Positions 1-8,080 of a stretch of DNA of 34,922 nt are shown piece after piece (the first letter of the stretch is position 1; each line of letters opens with the position of its first letter). The notes beneath the pieces were generated by a model. That model ran no database searches and was not told the origin of the DNA. It worked only from the letters and a program-made list of their open reading frames with translations. Made by a program: the position numbers and the translations under genes. The stretch spans positions 1 to 34,922 of the forward strand of contig DATLFP010000094.1 in NCBI GenBank assembly GCA_035540955.1, read 5' to 3'. The DNA comes from DATLFP01 sp035540955 (GTDB taxonomy: Bacteria > Actinomycetota > Acidimicrobiia > Acidimicrobiales > CADCSY01).

Positions 1-692
1 ACATGTACGGCGAGTACGCGAAGGACCCGAGGATGAAGCTCAACCTCGGGATCCGGCGTCGCCTGTTCCCCCTGCTCGACAACAACGAGCGCCTCGTCGA
101 GCTGTTCCACGGGATGCTCTTCAGCCTCCCGGGCTCGCCGATCCTCTACTACGGCGACGAGATCGGGATGGGCGACAACATCTACCTCGGCGACCGCGAC
201 GGGGTGCGCACGCCGATGCAGTGGACGCCCGACCGCAACGCCGGCTTCTCGCGCGCCGACTTCGAGCGCCTCTACCTGCCGGTGCTCATGGACCCGGTGT
301 ACGGCTACCAGGTCGTCAACGTCGAGTCGCAGCTGCGCGACTCGAGCTCGTTCCTCCACTGGCTCCAGCGGATGATCGAGGTGCGCAAGCAGCACGCGCA
401 GGTGTTCGGGCTGGGGTCGTTCGACATCATCCACTGCGAGAACCCCTCGGTCCTCGCGTTCGTCCGCCAGTACACCGACCCCGAGACCGGCGAGCGCGAC
501 ATGGTCCTGTGTGCCAACAACCTCAGCCGCTTCGCCCAGCCGGCCGAGCTGATGATGTCGACCTACGACGGGCTCGTGCCCCACGAGCTGCTCGGGCGCG
601 TCACGTTCCCGAGGATCGGTGAGCTGCCCTACTTCATCACCCTGCCGCCTCACGGGTTCTTCTGGTTCCAGCTGGTGGAGGACGGCCCATGA
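1..692 (+). CDS. treS: Trehalose synthase (maltose alpha-D-glucosyltransferase), C-terminal part
   Basis: This is the last 229 or so residues of a GH13 enzyme that interconverts trehalose and maltose in the cytoplasm; the 5' end lies before the window. Visible are the late barrel segment SPILYYGDEIGMGD and the TreS-typical DGVRTPMQW loop, followed by an all-beta C-terminal domain ending in FITLPPHGFFWFQL. The catalytic Asp and Glu residues must lie upstream, so activity cannot be judged here. The stop TGA overlaps the start of the maltokinase gene (ATGA at 689-692), which indicates translational coupling. In actinobacteria TreS supplies maltose to maltokinase in the GlgE route to alpha-glucan. 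It could be confused with another GH13 such as an alpha-amylase, but the neighbours and the MQW loop make TreS the clear choice. Confidence 0.93.
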   Translation, partial: MYGEYAKDPRMKLNLGIRRRLFPLLDNNERLVELFHGMLFSLPGSPILYYGDEIGMGDNIYLGDRDGVRTPMQWTPDRNAGFSRADFERLYLPVLMDPVYGYQVVNVESQLRDSSSFLHWLQRMIEVRKQHAQVFGLGSFDIIHCENPSVLAFVRQYTDPETGERDMVLCANNLSRFAQPAELMMSTYDGLVPHELLGRVTFPRIGELPYFITLPPHGFFWFQLVEDGP

Positions 693-1906
693 TGATTGAG
701 CGCGAGTTGTTGGAGCGGTACGTCGCCGCGGAGCTGCCGGGGCAGCGCTGGTTCGGCGCCAACGCGGTCACCGGCATCGAGGCGGTGCAGGAGATCGAGG
801 GCAAGCTCACCCAGGTCATCGTCCGCGGTGACGACGGCAGCCGCTACCAGACGGTCCTCGGCGTGCGCGACGACGGTCTCCTCGTCGACGCCACCACCGA
901 CCACGATCTGGCGCTCTCCCTCCTGCACCAGGCGATGCCCGACGAAGATGCGGCGAAGGTCCGCCCCCTCGGCGTCGAGCAGTCGAACACCTCGCTCGTG
1001 TTCGACGAGCGACTGGTCTTCAAGCTGTTCCGCCGCCTGCCCGATGGGCGCAACCCCGACGTCGAGGTCACGAGCGCGCTGGCCGACCTCGGATTCGAGC
1101 ACGTGATCGCTCCCCTCGGCACCTGGCGCGACGACGACGCCGACTTCGCCATCGTGAACGAGCTCCTCCTGAGCTCGACCGACGGGTGGCAGCTCGCCAT
1201 GACCTCCCTCCGCGATCTCTACGACCGGCGGTGCCCTCCCGAGGAGGCACCCGCGGACTTCGGCTTCGAGGCCGAGCGCCTCGGTCGGGTGACCGCCCAG
1301 CTGCACGAGGCCCTGTCCGAGGCGTTCCCGGTCGGCGACGCGGATGTCGACTCCTGGATCGACGACATGGAGGCCCAGCTGGAGCGGGTGTCGCTGCCCG
1401 ACGACCTCGCGCCGGCGGCCCGAGCCGTCTACGAGGCGGTGCGGAGCGTCGACGTCGGGCCCGCGTTTCGCATCCACGGCGACTACCACCTGGGCCAGAC
1501 CCTGCTGACCGACCTCGGCTGGTACGTGCTCGACTTCGAGGGCGAGCCGGCGCGGCCCGTCGCCGAGCGCCGGCGCCCGTCCTCGCCGCTGCGGGACGTG
1601 GCCGGGATGGTGCGGTCGTTCCACTACGCCGCCGAGGCCGCCCTGCGACAGGTGGGGAGCGAGGATGAGGAGGACCGCCGGCTCGCCGGCGCGTGGGAGC
1701 GTCACGTGGCCGAACGCTTCCTCGCCGGCTACGAGGGGTATGAGCCGCTCGAGCGGCTGTTGCCACCGACCGAGACCAGGCCCGTCGTCCAGCGGGCGTT
1801 CGAGCTGGACAAGGCGATCTACGAGGTCGGCTACGAGACGGCGCACCGGCCCGACTGGGTGGGGATCCCGCTGGCGGCGGTGCGGCGGCTGCTGGCGGAG
1901 GCGTGA
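689..1906 (+). CDS. mak: Maltokinase (maltose 1-phosphate forming)
   Basis: ATP-dependent maltokinase, 405 residues, close to the family's usual size when not fused to TreS. It has an aminoglycoside-phosphotransferase-like fold. The N-terminal cap region carries GQRWFG, and the catalytic loop is HGDYHLGQ (H263-G264-D265), followed by the metal-binding DFEGEP (D282-P287). The product, maltose 1-phosphate, is the donor for the maltosyltransferase GlgE. No glgE gene is present in this window; it would have to lie upstream or elsewhere. The start ATG at 689 overlaps the treS stop, with a second ATG directly after it. The stop TGA at 1904-1906 is in turn covered by a possible GTG start for glgB. 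The family call rests on the motifs plus the treS-glgB context and is secure. Confidence 0.93.
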   Translation: MMIERELLERYVAAELPGQRWFGANAVTGIEAVQEIEGKLTQVIVRGDDGSRYQTVLGVRDDGLLVDATTDHDLALSLLHQAMPDEDAAKVRPLGVEQSNTSLVFDERLVFKLFRRLPDGRNPDVEVTSALADLGFEHVIAPLGTWRDDDADFAIVNELLLSSTDGWQLAMTSLRDLYDRRCPPEEAPADFGFEAERLGRVTAQLHEALSEAFPVGDADVDSWIDDMEAQLERVSLPDDLAPAARAVYEAVRSVDVGPAFRIHGDYHLGQTLLTDLGWYVLDFEGEPARPVAERRRPSSPLRDVAGMVRSFHYAAEAALRQVGSEDEEDRRLAGAWERHVAERFLAGYEGYEPLERLLPPTETRPVVQRAFELDKAIYEVGYETAHRPDWVGIPLAAVRRLLAEA

Positions 1907-1921
1907 CCGACCGACGACCAC

Positions 1922-1928
1922 GAGGAGG
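1922..1928 (+). promoter_or_regulatory. Ribosome binding site deciding the glgB start
   Basis: GAGGAGG lies 4 bases before ATG 1933. It favours that start over an in-frame GTG at 1903, which would instead overlap the mak stop as GTGA. That GTGA arrangement is used elsewhere in the window, so the earlier start is not excluded. Confidence 0.6.
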
Positions 1929-1932
1929 CGCG

Positions 1933-4146
1933 ATGAGCACGGCGGCCAACCGGCTCGAGCAGGACCCGGCGGCGGCGGAGATCGAGCGGGTCGTCGACGG
2001 CTCCCAGCGCAACCCTCACGGCGTGCTCGGCGCCCACGTCGTCGGGCGCTCCCGCATCGCTGTCCGGGTGTGGCGGCCCGACGCGACGGCGGTGACGGTG
2101 CTCGTCGACGGCCGAGAGGCGCCGGCCGAGCTGATCCACGAGGCCGGCTTCTGGGTGGCCGAGGTGCCGGGCAACGACGTGCCCGCCTACCGCCTTCGCG
2201 TGCGGTACGGCGAGGACAGCTACGAGATCGACGACCCCTACCGGTTCTGGCCGACGGTCGGCGACCTCGACATCCACCTCTTCAACGAGGGCCGGCACGA
2301 GCAGCTGTGGCGAGCGCTGGGCGCCCGGCCCATGACCCATCAGGGCGTGGATGGCACGGCGTTCTCGGTGTGGGCGCCCAACGCCCGCGCCGTGCGGGTC
2401 GTCGGCGACTTCTGCTCGTGGGACGGCCGGCTCCTGCCCATGCGGTCGCTCGGGTCGAGCGGCATCTGGGAGCTGTTCGTTCCCGGTGTCGGGCCCGGCC
2501 GCTACTACAAGTTCGAGGTCGTCGATGCCGCGGGTCACCTGCGGCTCAAGGCCGACCCGATGGCGCAGGCCACGGAGGCCCCGCCCGGACAGGCGAGCGT
2601 GGTCGCCGGCAGCTCGTACACCTGGCAGGACGACGCGTGGATCGAGCAGCGGGCGGCGACGGACCTGCTGCACCAGCCGATGTCGGTCTACGAGGTCCAC
2701 CTGGGGTCGTGGCGCACGGTGCCCGAGGACGGCGACCGGCCGCTGTCGTACAACGAGCTGGCAACGCAGCTCGTCGACTACGTGGCCGACATGGGCTTCA
2801 CCCACGTCGAGCTGCTCCCGGTGACCGAGCACCCCTACACGCCGTCGTGGGGCTACCAGGTGTCGTCGTACTTCGCGCCGACGGCCCGGTTCGGCACGCC
2901 GGACGACTTCCGGCGTCTCGTCGACGCCTTCCACCAGCGCGGGATCGGGGTCATCGTCGATTGGGTGCCGGCCCACTTCCCGAAGGACGACTGGGCCCTC
3001 GCCCGCTTCGACGGCACCGCGCTCTACGAGCACGCCGATCCTCGCCAGGGGGAGCACCCCGACTGGGGCACCTACGTGTTCAACTTCGGCCGCAACGAGG
3101 TCCGGAACTTCCTCATGGCGAGCGCCCTCTACTGGCTGGAGGAGATGCACGTCGACGGGGTGCGGGTGGACGCCGTGGCCTCGATGCTCTACCTCGACTA
3201 CTCGCGCGAGGACGGTGAGTGGGTGCCGAACCAGTTCGGCGGACGCGAGAACCTGGAGGCGGTGGAGTTCCTCAAGGAGGCCACGACCGTCGTCCACGGG
3301 CGGTTCCCCGGTGCGCTGACGATCGCCGAGGAGTCGACGGCGTGGCCGGCGGTGTCACGGCCGACGTACGTGGGCGGCCTCGGGTTCAGCCACAAGTGGA
3401 ACATGGGCTGGATGCACGACACGCTCGAGTACTTCTCGAAGGACCCGATCCACCGGCGCTTCCACCACCACCAGCTCACCTTCGGGCTCATCTACGCGTT
3501 CAGCGAGAACTTCGTGCTGCCGCTCTCGCACGACGAGGTGGTGCACGGCAAGGGGTCGTTGCTGGGCAAGATGCCCGGCGACCGCTGGCAGCAGCGGGCG
3601 AACCTGCGAGCGCTCTACGGCTGGATGTACGCCCACCCCGGCAAGCAGCTGCTGTTCATGGGCGCCGAGCTGGCCGCCGACCGCGAGTGGTCGGAGGCGA
3701 CGAGCCTCCCGTGGCACCTGGCCGAGGTCCCCGAGCACGCCGCGTTCCAGCAGGTGATCCGTGAGCTGAACCGGCTGCACCGGAGCGAGCCCGCGCTCTG
3801 GTCGGGCGACTTCACTCCCGAGGGCTTCCGGTGGATCGACGCCAACGACGCCGACCAGTCGTGCTACTCGTTCCTGCGCCTGCCCGTCGGCGCCCCGGAC
3901 GGAGAGGGCCGGGTGGTGGCATGCGTGGCCAACCTCACGCCGGTTCCCCGCTACGGCTACCGCGTGGGCCTGCCCGAGGCCGGGCGGTGGGAGGTGCTCT
4001 TCAACAGCGACGCCCCCGAGTTCGGCGGCAGCGGGGCCGACGTGGGACCCGTCCTCGAGACCGAGGCGCGGGAGTGGCACGGCCTGCCGCAGTCCGCCGT
4101 CCTCACCCTGCCACCCCTCGGCATCGTCTACCTCGCCCCGTGTTGA
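1933..4146 (+). CDS. glgB: 1,4-alpha-glucan branching enzyme
   Basis: GH13 branching enzyme, 737 residues, the usual length for actinobacterial GlgB. It cuts alpha-1,4 chains and re-attaches them in alpha-1,6 linkage. The order is an N1 domain (about 20-110, with NPHGVLGAH), a CBM48 domain (about 125-220), the (beta/alpha)8 catalytic domain and a C-terminal beta domain. Catalytic residues are visible: nucleophile D413 in VDGVRVDAVASMLY, acid/base E466 in TIAEEST, and D534 in LPLSHDEVVHGKGSL. It follows mak by 26 bases and is probably in the same operon, so it would branch the linear glucan made from maltose 1-phosphate. ATG 1933 is chosen for its Shine-Dalgarno; GTG 1903 would add ten residues. 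Confidence 0.97.
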   Translation: MSTAANRLEQDPAAAEIERVVDGSQRNPHGVLGAHVVGRSRIAVRVWRPDATAVTVLVDGREAPAELIHEAGFWVAEVPGNDVPAYRLRVRYGEDSYEIDDPYRFWPTVGDLDIHLFNEGRHEQLWRALGARPMTHQGVDGTAFSVWAPNARAVRVVGDFCSWDGRLLPMRSLGSSGIWELFVPGVGPGRYYKFEVVDAAGHLRLKADPMAQATEAPPGQASVVAGSSYTWQDDAWIEQRAATDLLHQPMSVYEVHLGSWRTVPEDGDRPLSYNELATQLVDYVADMGFTHVELLPVTEHPYTPSWGYQVSSYFAPTARFGTPDDFRRLVDAFHQRGIGVIVDWVPAHFPKDDWALARFDGTALYEHADPRQGEHPDWGTYVFNFGRNEVRNFLMASALYWLEEMHVDGVRVDAVASMLYLDYSREDGEWVPNQFGGRENLEAVEFLKEATTVVHGRFPGALTIAEESTAWPAVSRPTYVGGLGFSHKWNMGWMHDTLEYFSKDPIHRRFHHHQLTFGLIYAFSENFVLPLSHDEVVHGKGSLLGKMPGDRWQQRANLRALYGWMYAHPGKQLLFMGAELAADREWSEATSLPWHLAEVPEHAAFQQVIRELNRLHRSEPALWSGDFTPEGFRWIDANDADQSCYSFLRLPVGAPDGEGRVVACVANLTPVPRYGYRVGLPEAGRWEVLFNSDAPEFGGSGADVGPVLETEAREWHGLPQSAVLTLPPLGIVYLAPC

Positions 4147-4291
4147 TTGCTGCGCTCGCGAGCTCGCTCCGCGGCGTCCACGCAGGAGCCGGACGCTCGG
4201 TCGCTGCTCCGCCTGGCGGCTCCGCAGCCTGAGGGCTGCTCGCTCGCCAGCTCGCTCCGCTGATTGCGGCGTCGCCTGGCACCATGGGGGC
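4147..4291 (+). repeat. Short intergenic repeats and imperfect hairpin between glgB and the GH57 gene
   Basis: This 145-base spacer has no credible gene. A 19-base direct repeat occurs at 4154-4172 and 4242-4260 with one mismatch (GCTCGCGAGCTCGCTCCGC against GCTCGCCAGCTCGCTCCGC). TGATTG flanks the block on both sides (4144-4149 and 4261-4266). Within it, 4213-4250 can fold as CTGGCG/CGCCAG outside and GCAGCC/GGCTGC inside, with a TGAG loop. The hairpin may end glgB transcription; there is no T tract. Confidence 0.5.
4280..4285 (+). promoter_or_regulatory. Possible -10 hexamer of the GH57 gene
   Basis: CACCAT lies exactly 6 bases before GTG 4292. It keeps the A at position 2 and T at position 6 seen in the clearer cases of this window but lacks the leading T, so it is weak. 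Confidence 0.3.
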
Positions 4292-6643
4292 GTGCCCCCG
4301 GTGTCCTTCGTCGTGCATGGGCACTTCTACCAGCCGCCGCGCGAGAACCCCTGGACCGAGACGGTGCCGGTGGAGCCCAGCGCCGAGCCGTTCCACGACT
4401 GGAACGAGCGGATCACCGCCGAGTGCTACCGGCCCAACGGGTGGGCGCGCATCGTCGACGACCACGAGCGGGTGGTGGCCTTCGTCAACAACTACGCCAA
4501 CCTCTCCTTCGACGTCGGTCCGACGCTCGCGGCGTGGCTCGCGCAGCACCACCCGGCGGTGCTCGATCGCATGGTCGCCGGCGACGGCGACGGCGGCGGC
4601 GGCATCGCTCAGGCCTACAACCACCTGATCCTGCCGCTCGCCACCGAGCGCGACATGCGCACCCAGGTGCGCTGGGGCCTCGCCGACTTCCACCACCGGT
4701 TCGGTCGGCGGGCCGAGGGCATGTGGTTGCCGGAGACGGCGGTCAACGACGCCGTGCTCCGGGTCCTCGCTCAGGAGGGGGTCCGGTTCACGATCCTCGC
4801 CCCCACGCAGGCCCGCCGCGTCCGGCCACTGCACGACGGCCGCCTGTTGGGAGAGGACGAGCCCTGGATCGAGGCCGGCGACGGCGCCCTCGACACCCGC
4901 CGCGCCTACCGCTGGATCGATCCCCACGACGACGACCTCGGTGTCGACATCGTGTTCTACGACGGCGCGCTGTCGCACGACGTCGCCTTCGGGATGCGCT
5001 CGACCTCGGCCCAGGTGCTCGTGAACCGGGTCGTCGGCGCCGCCGGCGGCGACGGCCTCGTGTGCATCGCCGCCGACGGTGAGACCTTCGGGCACCACCA
5101 CCACTTCGCCGAGCGGGCGCTCGCCTGGGCGCTCCCGGTCGAGGCGCCCCGCCGGGGAGTGACGGTGACCACGATCGGGGCCTTCCTCGACGCCGACCCC
5201 CCGTCGTGGCAGGTCGAGGTGCGCGAGAGCTCGTGGTCCTGCGAGCACGGCGTCGAGCGGTGGCGGGACGACTGCGGCTGCTCCACCGGCGGGGTGCCGG
5301 GCGCACAGCAGCAGTGGCGGGCGCCCGTGCGGGACGCGCTGGACGTGCTGCGGGACACGGCCGCCGAGGTGTTCGAACGCCGCGCCGCCGGCGTGCTGGC
5401 CGATCCCTGGCAGGCCCGTGACGACTACGTCGAGGTGGTTCTCGGAACGACGACGATCGACGACTTCGCCGACCGGCACGTGATCGGCGACCTCGTCGAC
5501 GCGCTCACCCTGCTCGAGCTGCAGCGTCACGCGATGCTCATGTACACCTCCTGCGGCTGGTTCTTCTGGGACCTCGCCGGGATCGAGACCCTGCAGATCC
5601 TGCGCTACGCGGCGCGGGCCATGGATCTCCTGAACGAGCTCGACGAGAAGGCGCCGACCGACGAGGTGCTCGACATCCTCTCGCGGGCCGAGAGCAACCA
5701 ACGGGGAGAGGGAACCGGCCGCGACGTGTGGGCGCGCCACGTGCTACCGAGCCGCGTCGACGCAGCCCGGGTGGTCGCCCACGTGGCGCTCGCCGACCTG
5801 CTCGAGGGCAAGGGTCCCGGCGGCCGGGTGCCGTGCTTCGAGGTCCAGCCGCTCGTCCACGTGCACCTCGACCGGATGGCGCTGGGCCTCTGCGCGGGCA
5901 CGATCGAGGTGACCCACGCCCGCACACGGCGGCGCACCCGCCACACCTACGCCGCCATCCATCTCGGCGGCCTCGAGGTCACCGGCGCCGTGCGCGATGC
6001 CGACCCCGAGCGCGACCACGCGGCCCTGTCGTCGCTGCGAGAGGCCTTCGACCGGGGCGAACGGGTCACGAGCCTGCTGCGCACGATCAGCGACCAGTTC
6101 GGGCCCACCGAGTTCGGGCTCGAGGCGGCCCTTCCCCACGCCGCCGACCAGATCGTGGCGGGCGCCGCCCGCGCGCTCGAGGAGCGCCTCGCCACCGCCT
6201 ACGAGCGGCTCTTCGCCGAGAACCGGGCCACCTTCCGGTCGCTCGCCACCGCCGGCTACCCGCTCCCCGACGACCTCCGAGCCGCCGCTGAGGTCGCGTT
6301 CGACCGCCGGCTCGAGGCGGCGCTCGCCGGCGAGTCCTACGACGAGGCCATCGAGGTGGTGCAGGAGGGGATCGAGACCGGGCTGCGCCTCGACGTGCCC
6401 CGGGCGCGGGAAGCCCTCGACCGGACCATCGAGCGGGCGGTGGACCGCGTCGTCGTGGGCGATCAGGACGGCGTCGACGCCACGCTCGCCCTGCTCCGGC
6501 TGGCGGGCACGCTGGGCATCAACGTCGACCTCGAGGCAGTGCAGGAGCGGTTGTACGAGGTGCTCAGGACGCGCTCGACGCCGGCCCTCGACCACCTCGG
6601 CGCCACCGTCGGGCTCGCCGTCGAGCGCCTCGACCGCCCGTAG
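4292..6643 (+). CDS. Glycoside hydrolase family 57 protein with DUF3536 domain
   Basis: A 783-residue cytoplasmic protein with no signal peptide. The first 330 or so residues look like a GH57 barrel: the start VVHGHFYQPPREN is the GH57 His-containing first motif, EGMWLPET holds the expected nucleophile (E148), and IAADGETFGHHHHF holds the expected acid/base (D262). The C-terminal half, about 480-780, matches the DUF3536 type, rich in helix with Ala, Glu and Arg. GH57 enzymes act on alpha-glucans (amylase, branching enzyme, amylopullulanase). The position directly after treS-mak-glgB suggests a role in trimming or branching the polymer, but substrate and reaction are not known for DUF3536 proteins. 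The GTG start gives a protein beginning one residue before the conserved PVSFVVHGHF. The 3' end overlaps the convergent SRPBCC gene by 80 bases. Confidence 0.9.
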   Translation: MPPVSFVVHGHFYQPPRENPWTETVPVEPSAEPFHDWNERITAECYRPNGWARIVDDHERVVAFVNNYANLSFDVGPTLAAWLAQHHPAVLDRMVAGDGDGGGGIAQAYNHLILPLATERDMRTQVRWGLADFHHRFGRRAEGMWLPETAVNDAVLRVLAQEGVRFTILAPTQARRVRPLHDGRLLGEDEPWIEAGDGALDTRRAYRWIDPHDDDLGVDIVFYDGALSHDVAFGMRSTSAQVLVNRVVGAAGGDGLVCIAADGETFGHHHHFAERALAWALPVEAPRRGVTVTTIGAFLDADPPSWQVEVRESSWSCEHGVERWRDDCGCSTGGVPGAQQQWRAPVRDALDVLRDTAAEVFERRAAGVLADPWQARDDYVEVVLGTTTIDDFADRHVIGDLVDALTLLELQRHAMLMYTSCGWFFWDLAGIETLQILRYAARAMDLLNELDEKAPTDEVLDILSRAESNQRGEGTGRDVWARHVLPSRVDAARVVAHVALADLLEGKGPGGRVPCFEVQPLVHVHLDRMALGLCAGTIEVTHARTRRRTRHTYAAIHLGGLEVTGAVRDADPERDHAALSSLREAFDRGERVTSLLRTISDQFGPTEFGLEAALPHAADQIVAGAARALEERLATAYERLFAENRATFRSLATAGYPLPDDLRAAAEVAFDRRLEAALAGESYDEAIEVVQEGIETGLRLDVPRAREALDRTIERAVDRVVVGDQDGVDATLALLRLAGTLGINVDLEAVQERLYEVLRTRSTPALDHLGATVGLAVERLDRP

Positions 6644-7067
6644 CGTCCGGCGGCAACGTCCGCTCGAAGCGCCTCAGGTTGCCGCGCCAGATCATCCGCA
6701 GCACGGCCGCCGCCGGGAGACCGGGGATCCACCACGGGAACTGCAGGGTCTCCTCCCACGCGAGCTCCGTGCCCCGCCGGCGAGCGCGGAGGGTGAAGCG
6801 ACCCTCGCCGGTGACGAGCCCGACGTGGCGCACCGCCATCGCCCGCTCGGGATCCCACTCGGTGACCTCCATGCGGTCCCGCAGCCGTAGCGGGCCGACC
6901 TTCGTGTCGCACACGAACGCCGTGCCCACGCCCTCGGTGCGGTCGGACGTGAACCGGATGGCCCGCGCGTCGGCCATCCACTCGACGTGGGCGGCGATGT
7001 CGGCCAGCGCCTCCCACACCGTCTCGGGATCGGCCCCGATCGTGCGACGGACGGCGATGCGACGCAC
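6564..7067 (-). CDS. SRPBCC (START-like) family protein
   Basis: A 167-residue protein of the SRPBCC/polyketide cyclase-dehydrase fold, which makes a hydrophobic ligand cavity; no ligand can be named. Residues 1-135 fit the fold: a VRRTIGADPETVWEALADI start, a central strand with GPLRLRDRMEVTEWDP, and a C-terminal helix around VLRMIWRGNLRRFE. From about residue 138 the protein is a low-complexity Arg/Gly-rich tail (GGRGARRRARRWRRGGRG) encoded antisense to the last 80 bases of the GH57 gene, so it may be a run-on tail rather than a functional part. The start is GTG at 7067, preceded by TAGCGT and exactly 6 bases. It follows galT by 41 bases but appears to have its own promoter. Confidence 0.8.
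   Translation of the reverse strand: MRRIAVRRTIGADPETVWEALADIAAHVEWMADARAIRFTSDRTEGVGTAFVCDTKVGPLRLRDRMEVTEWDPERAMAVRHVGLVTGEGRFTLRARRRGTELAWEETLQFPWWIPGLPAAAVLRMIWRGNLRRFERTLPPDATGGRGARRRARRWRRGGRGPASSAS
6650..6685 (+). terminator. Hairpin after the GH57 gene, likely terminator
   Basis: GCGGCAAC at 6650-6657 pairs perfectly with GTTGCCGC at 6678-6685. The 20-base loop can itself pair CGCT/AGCG (6661-6671). It begins 6 bases after the GH57 stop and lies inside the convergent SRPBCC coding region. No T tract follows, as is common in actinobacteria. Confidence 0.5.
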
Positions 7068-7073
7068 GCGTGC

Positions 7074-7079
7074 ACGCTA
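7074..7079 (-). promoter_or_regulatory. -10 element of the SRPBCC gene
   Basis: TAGCGT on the minus strand ends 6 bases before GTG 7067. With that spacing transcription would start at the G of the start codon, giving a leaderless mRNA. Confidence 0.55.
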
Positions 7080-7108
7080 CCGATGGCGCGCCGCCGCCCG
7101 GCGACGGA

Positions 7109-8080
7109 TCAGGCGAGCGCGTTCAGCTCGGCCGCCGCCCGCTCGGGGGCGACGATGTTGATGAGCACGCCCGTCCCGAGCTCGAAGCCGGCCCGCGTCG
7201 TGACCTTCGGCAGCACGTGCGCGTGCCAGTGGAACTGCCCCTCGTGGCGGTGGGGGGCGGCGTGGAACACCAGGTTGTAGGCGACGTCGTCGAGCAGGCG
7301 GCGGAGGCGCTCGAGCACGATCTGCAGCGCCCGGCCCACGGCCACGAGGTCGCGGGGCTTGGCGTCGGTGAGGTGGGCCTCGTGAGAGCGGGGGATCACG
7401 AGGAGCTCATACGGCGTGCCGCTCCAGAACGGGGCGACCACGACGGTGAGGTCGTCCTCGTACACGACCCGGTGCCCGGCCTCGACCTCGGCCTCGAGGG
7501 TCGTGCACATGAGACAGCCGCCGGCGAACCGTTCGAAGCCGGCCTCCTCGTCGGACAGCTCCTTGGGCACGAACGGCACCGCCAGCAGCTGCCCGTGCGG
7601 GTGCTCGATCGACGCCCCGGCCTCCCGGCCGTGGTTGACGATGGCCTGGGTGTAGCGAACGTCGGGGATCGATGCGTGCTCCTCGAAGCGGTCCCGCAGC
7701 GCCGCCATCACGAGACCGGCCTGGCGCTCGTCGAGGTCGGCCCACGAGGCGTCGTGCTCGGGGGTGAGCACCAGCACCTCGTGCACGCCGCTGGCGGGCG
7801 CCTGCGCGAACACCGGGCCCATGTTCTGCACGGAGAGCGGTTGGTTGCCCTCGAAGGCCGGGTAGCGGTTGGGCACGATGCGCACCAGCCACCGCCCCGA
7901 CGGGCCGTAGGTCTCGAGCGCGGGCGGGGTCGACTCCTCGCTGCCGGGGCAGAACGGGCACGGCCGGTCGTCGGCCTGGACGGGGAGCAGGCGGGGAGCG
8001 AACGGCGACGGGCGGGCCGAGCGATCGGCCGACACGGTGACCCAGCGACCGACGAGCGGGTTCAACCGCAGCTGGTTCAC
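7109..8080 (-). CDS. galT: Galactose-1-phosphate uridylyltransferase
   Basis: A 323-residue Leloir-pathway enzyme of the HIT superfamily that transfers UMP between UDP-glucose and galactose 1-phosphate. The N terminus LRLNPLVGRWVTVSADR is typical. CPFCPG is the first part of the metal site. The active-site motif is IEHPHGQLL (H160, H162), H162 being the expected uridylylated residue. The C-terminal FHWHAHVLPK carries further conserved His residues. The start is taken as GTG 8080 because it overlaps the stop of the upstream methyltransferase gene as GTGA and has AGGAGA (8088-8093) upstream. An ATG at 8131 would add 17 unsupported residues, and GTG 8086 is too close to the Shine-Dalgarno. No galK or galE is present nearby. 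Confidence 0.93.
   Translation of the reverse strand: MNQLRLNPLVGRWVTVSADRSARPSPFAPRLLPVQADDRPCPFCPGSEESTPPALETYGPSGRWLVRIVPNRYPAFEGNQPLSVQNMGPVFAQAPASGVHEVLVLTPEHDASWADLDERQAGLVMAALRDRFEEHASIPDVRYTQAIVNHGREAGASIEHPHGQLLAVPFVPKELSDEEAGFERFAGGCLMCTTLEAEVEAGHRVVYEDDLTVVVAPFWSGTPYELLVIPRSHEAHLTDAKPRDLVAVGRALQIVLERLRRLLDDVAYNLVFHAAPHRHEGQFHWHAHVLPKVTTRAGFELGTGVLINIVAPERAAAELNALA

Noticed and set aside
650..5740. Long open frames on the minus strand opposite treS, mak, glgB and the GH57 gene
   Set aside because: They encode Arg/Gly/Val/His-rich sequence without motifs and mirror real genes; this is usual in GC-rich DNA.
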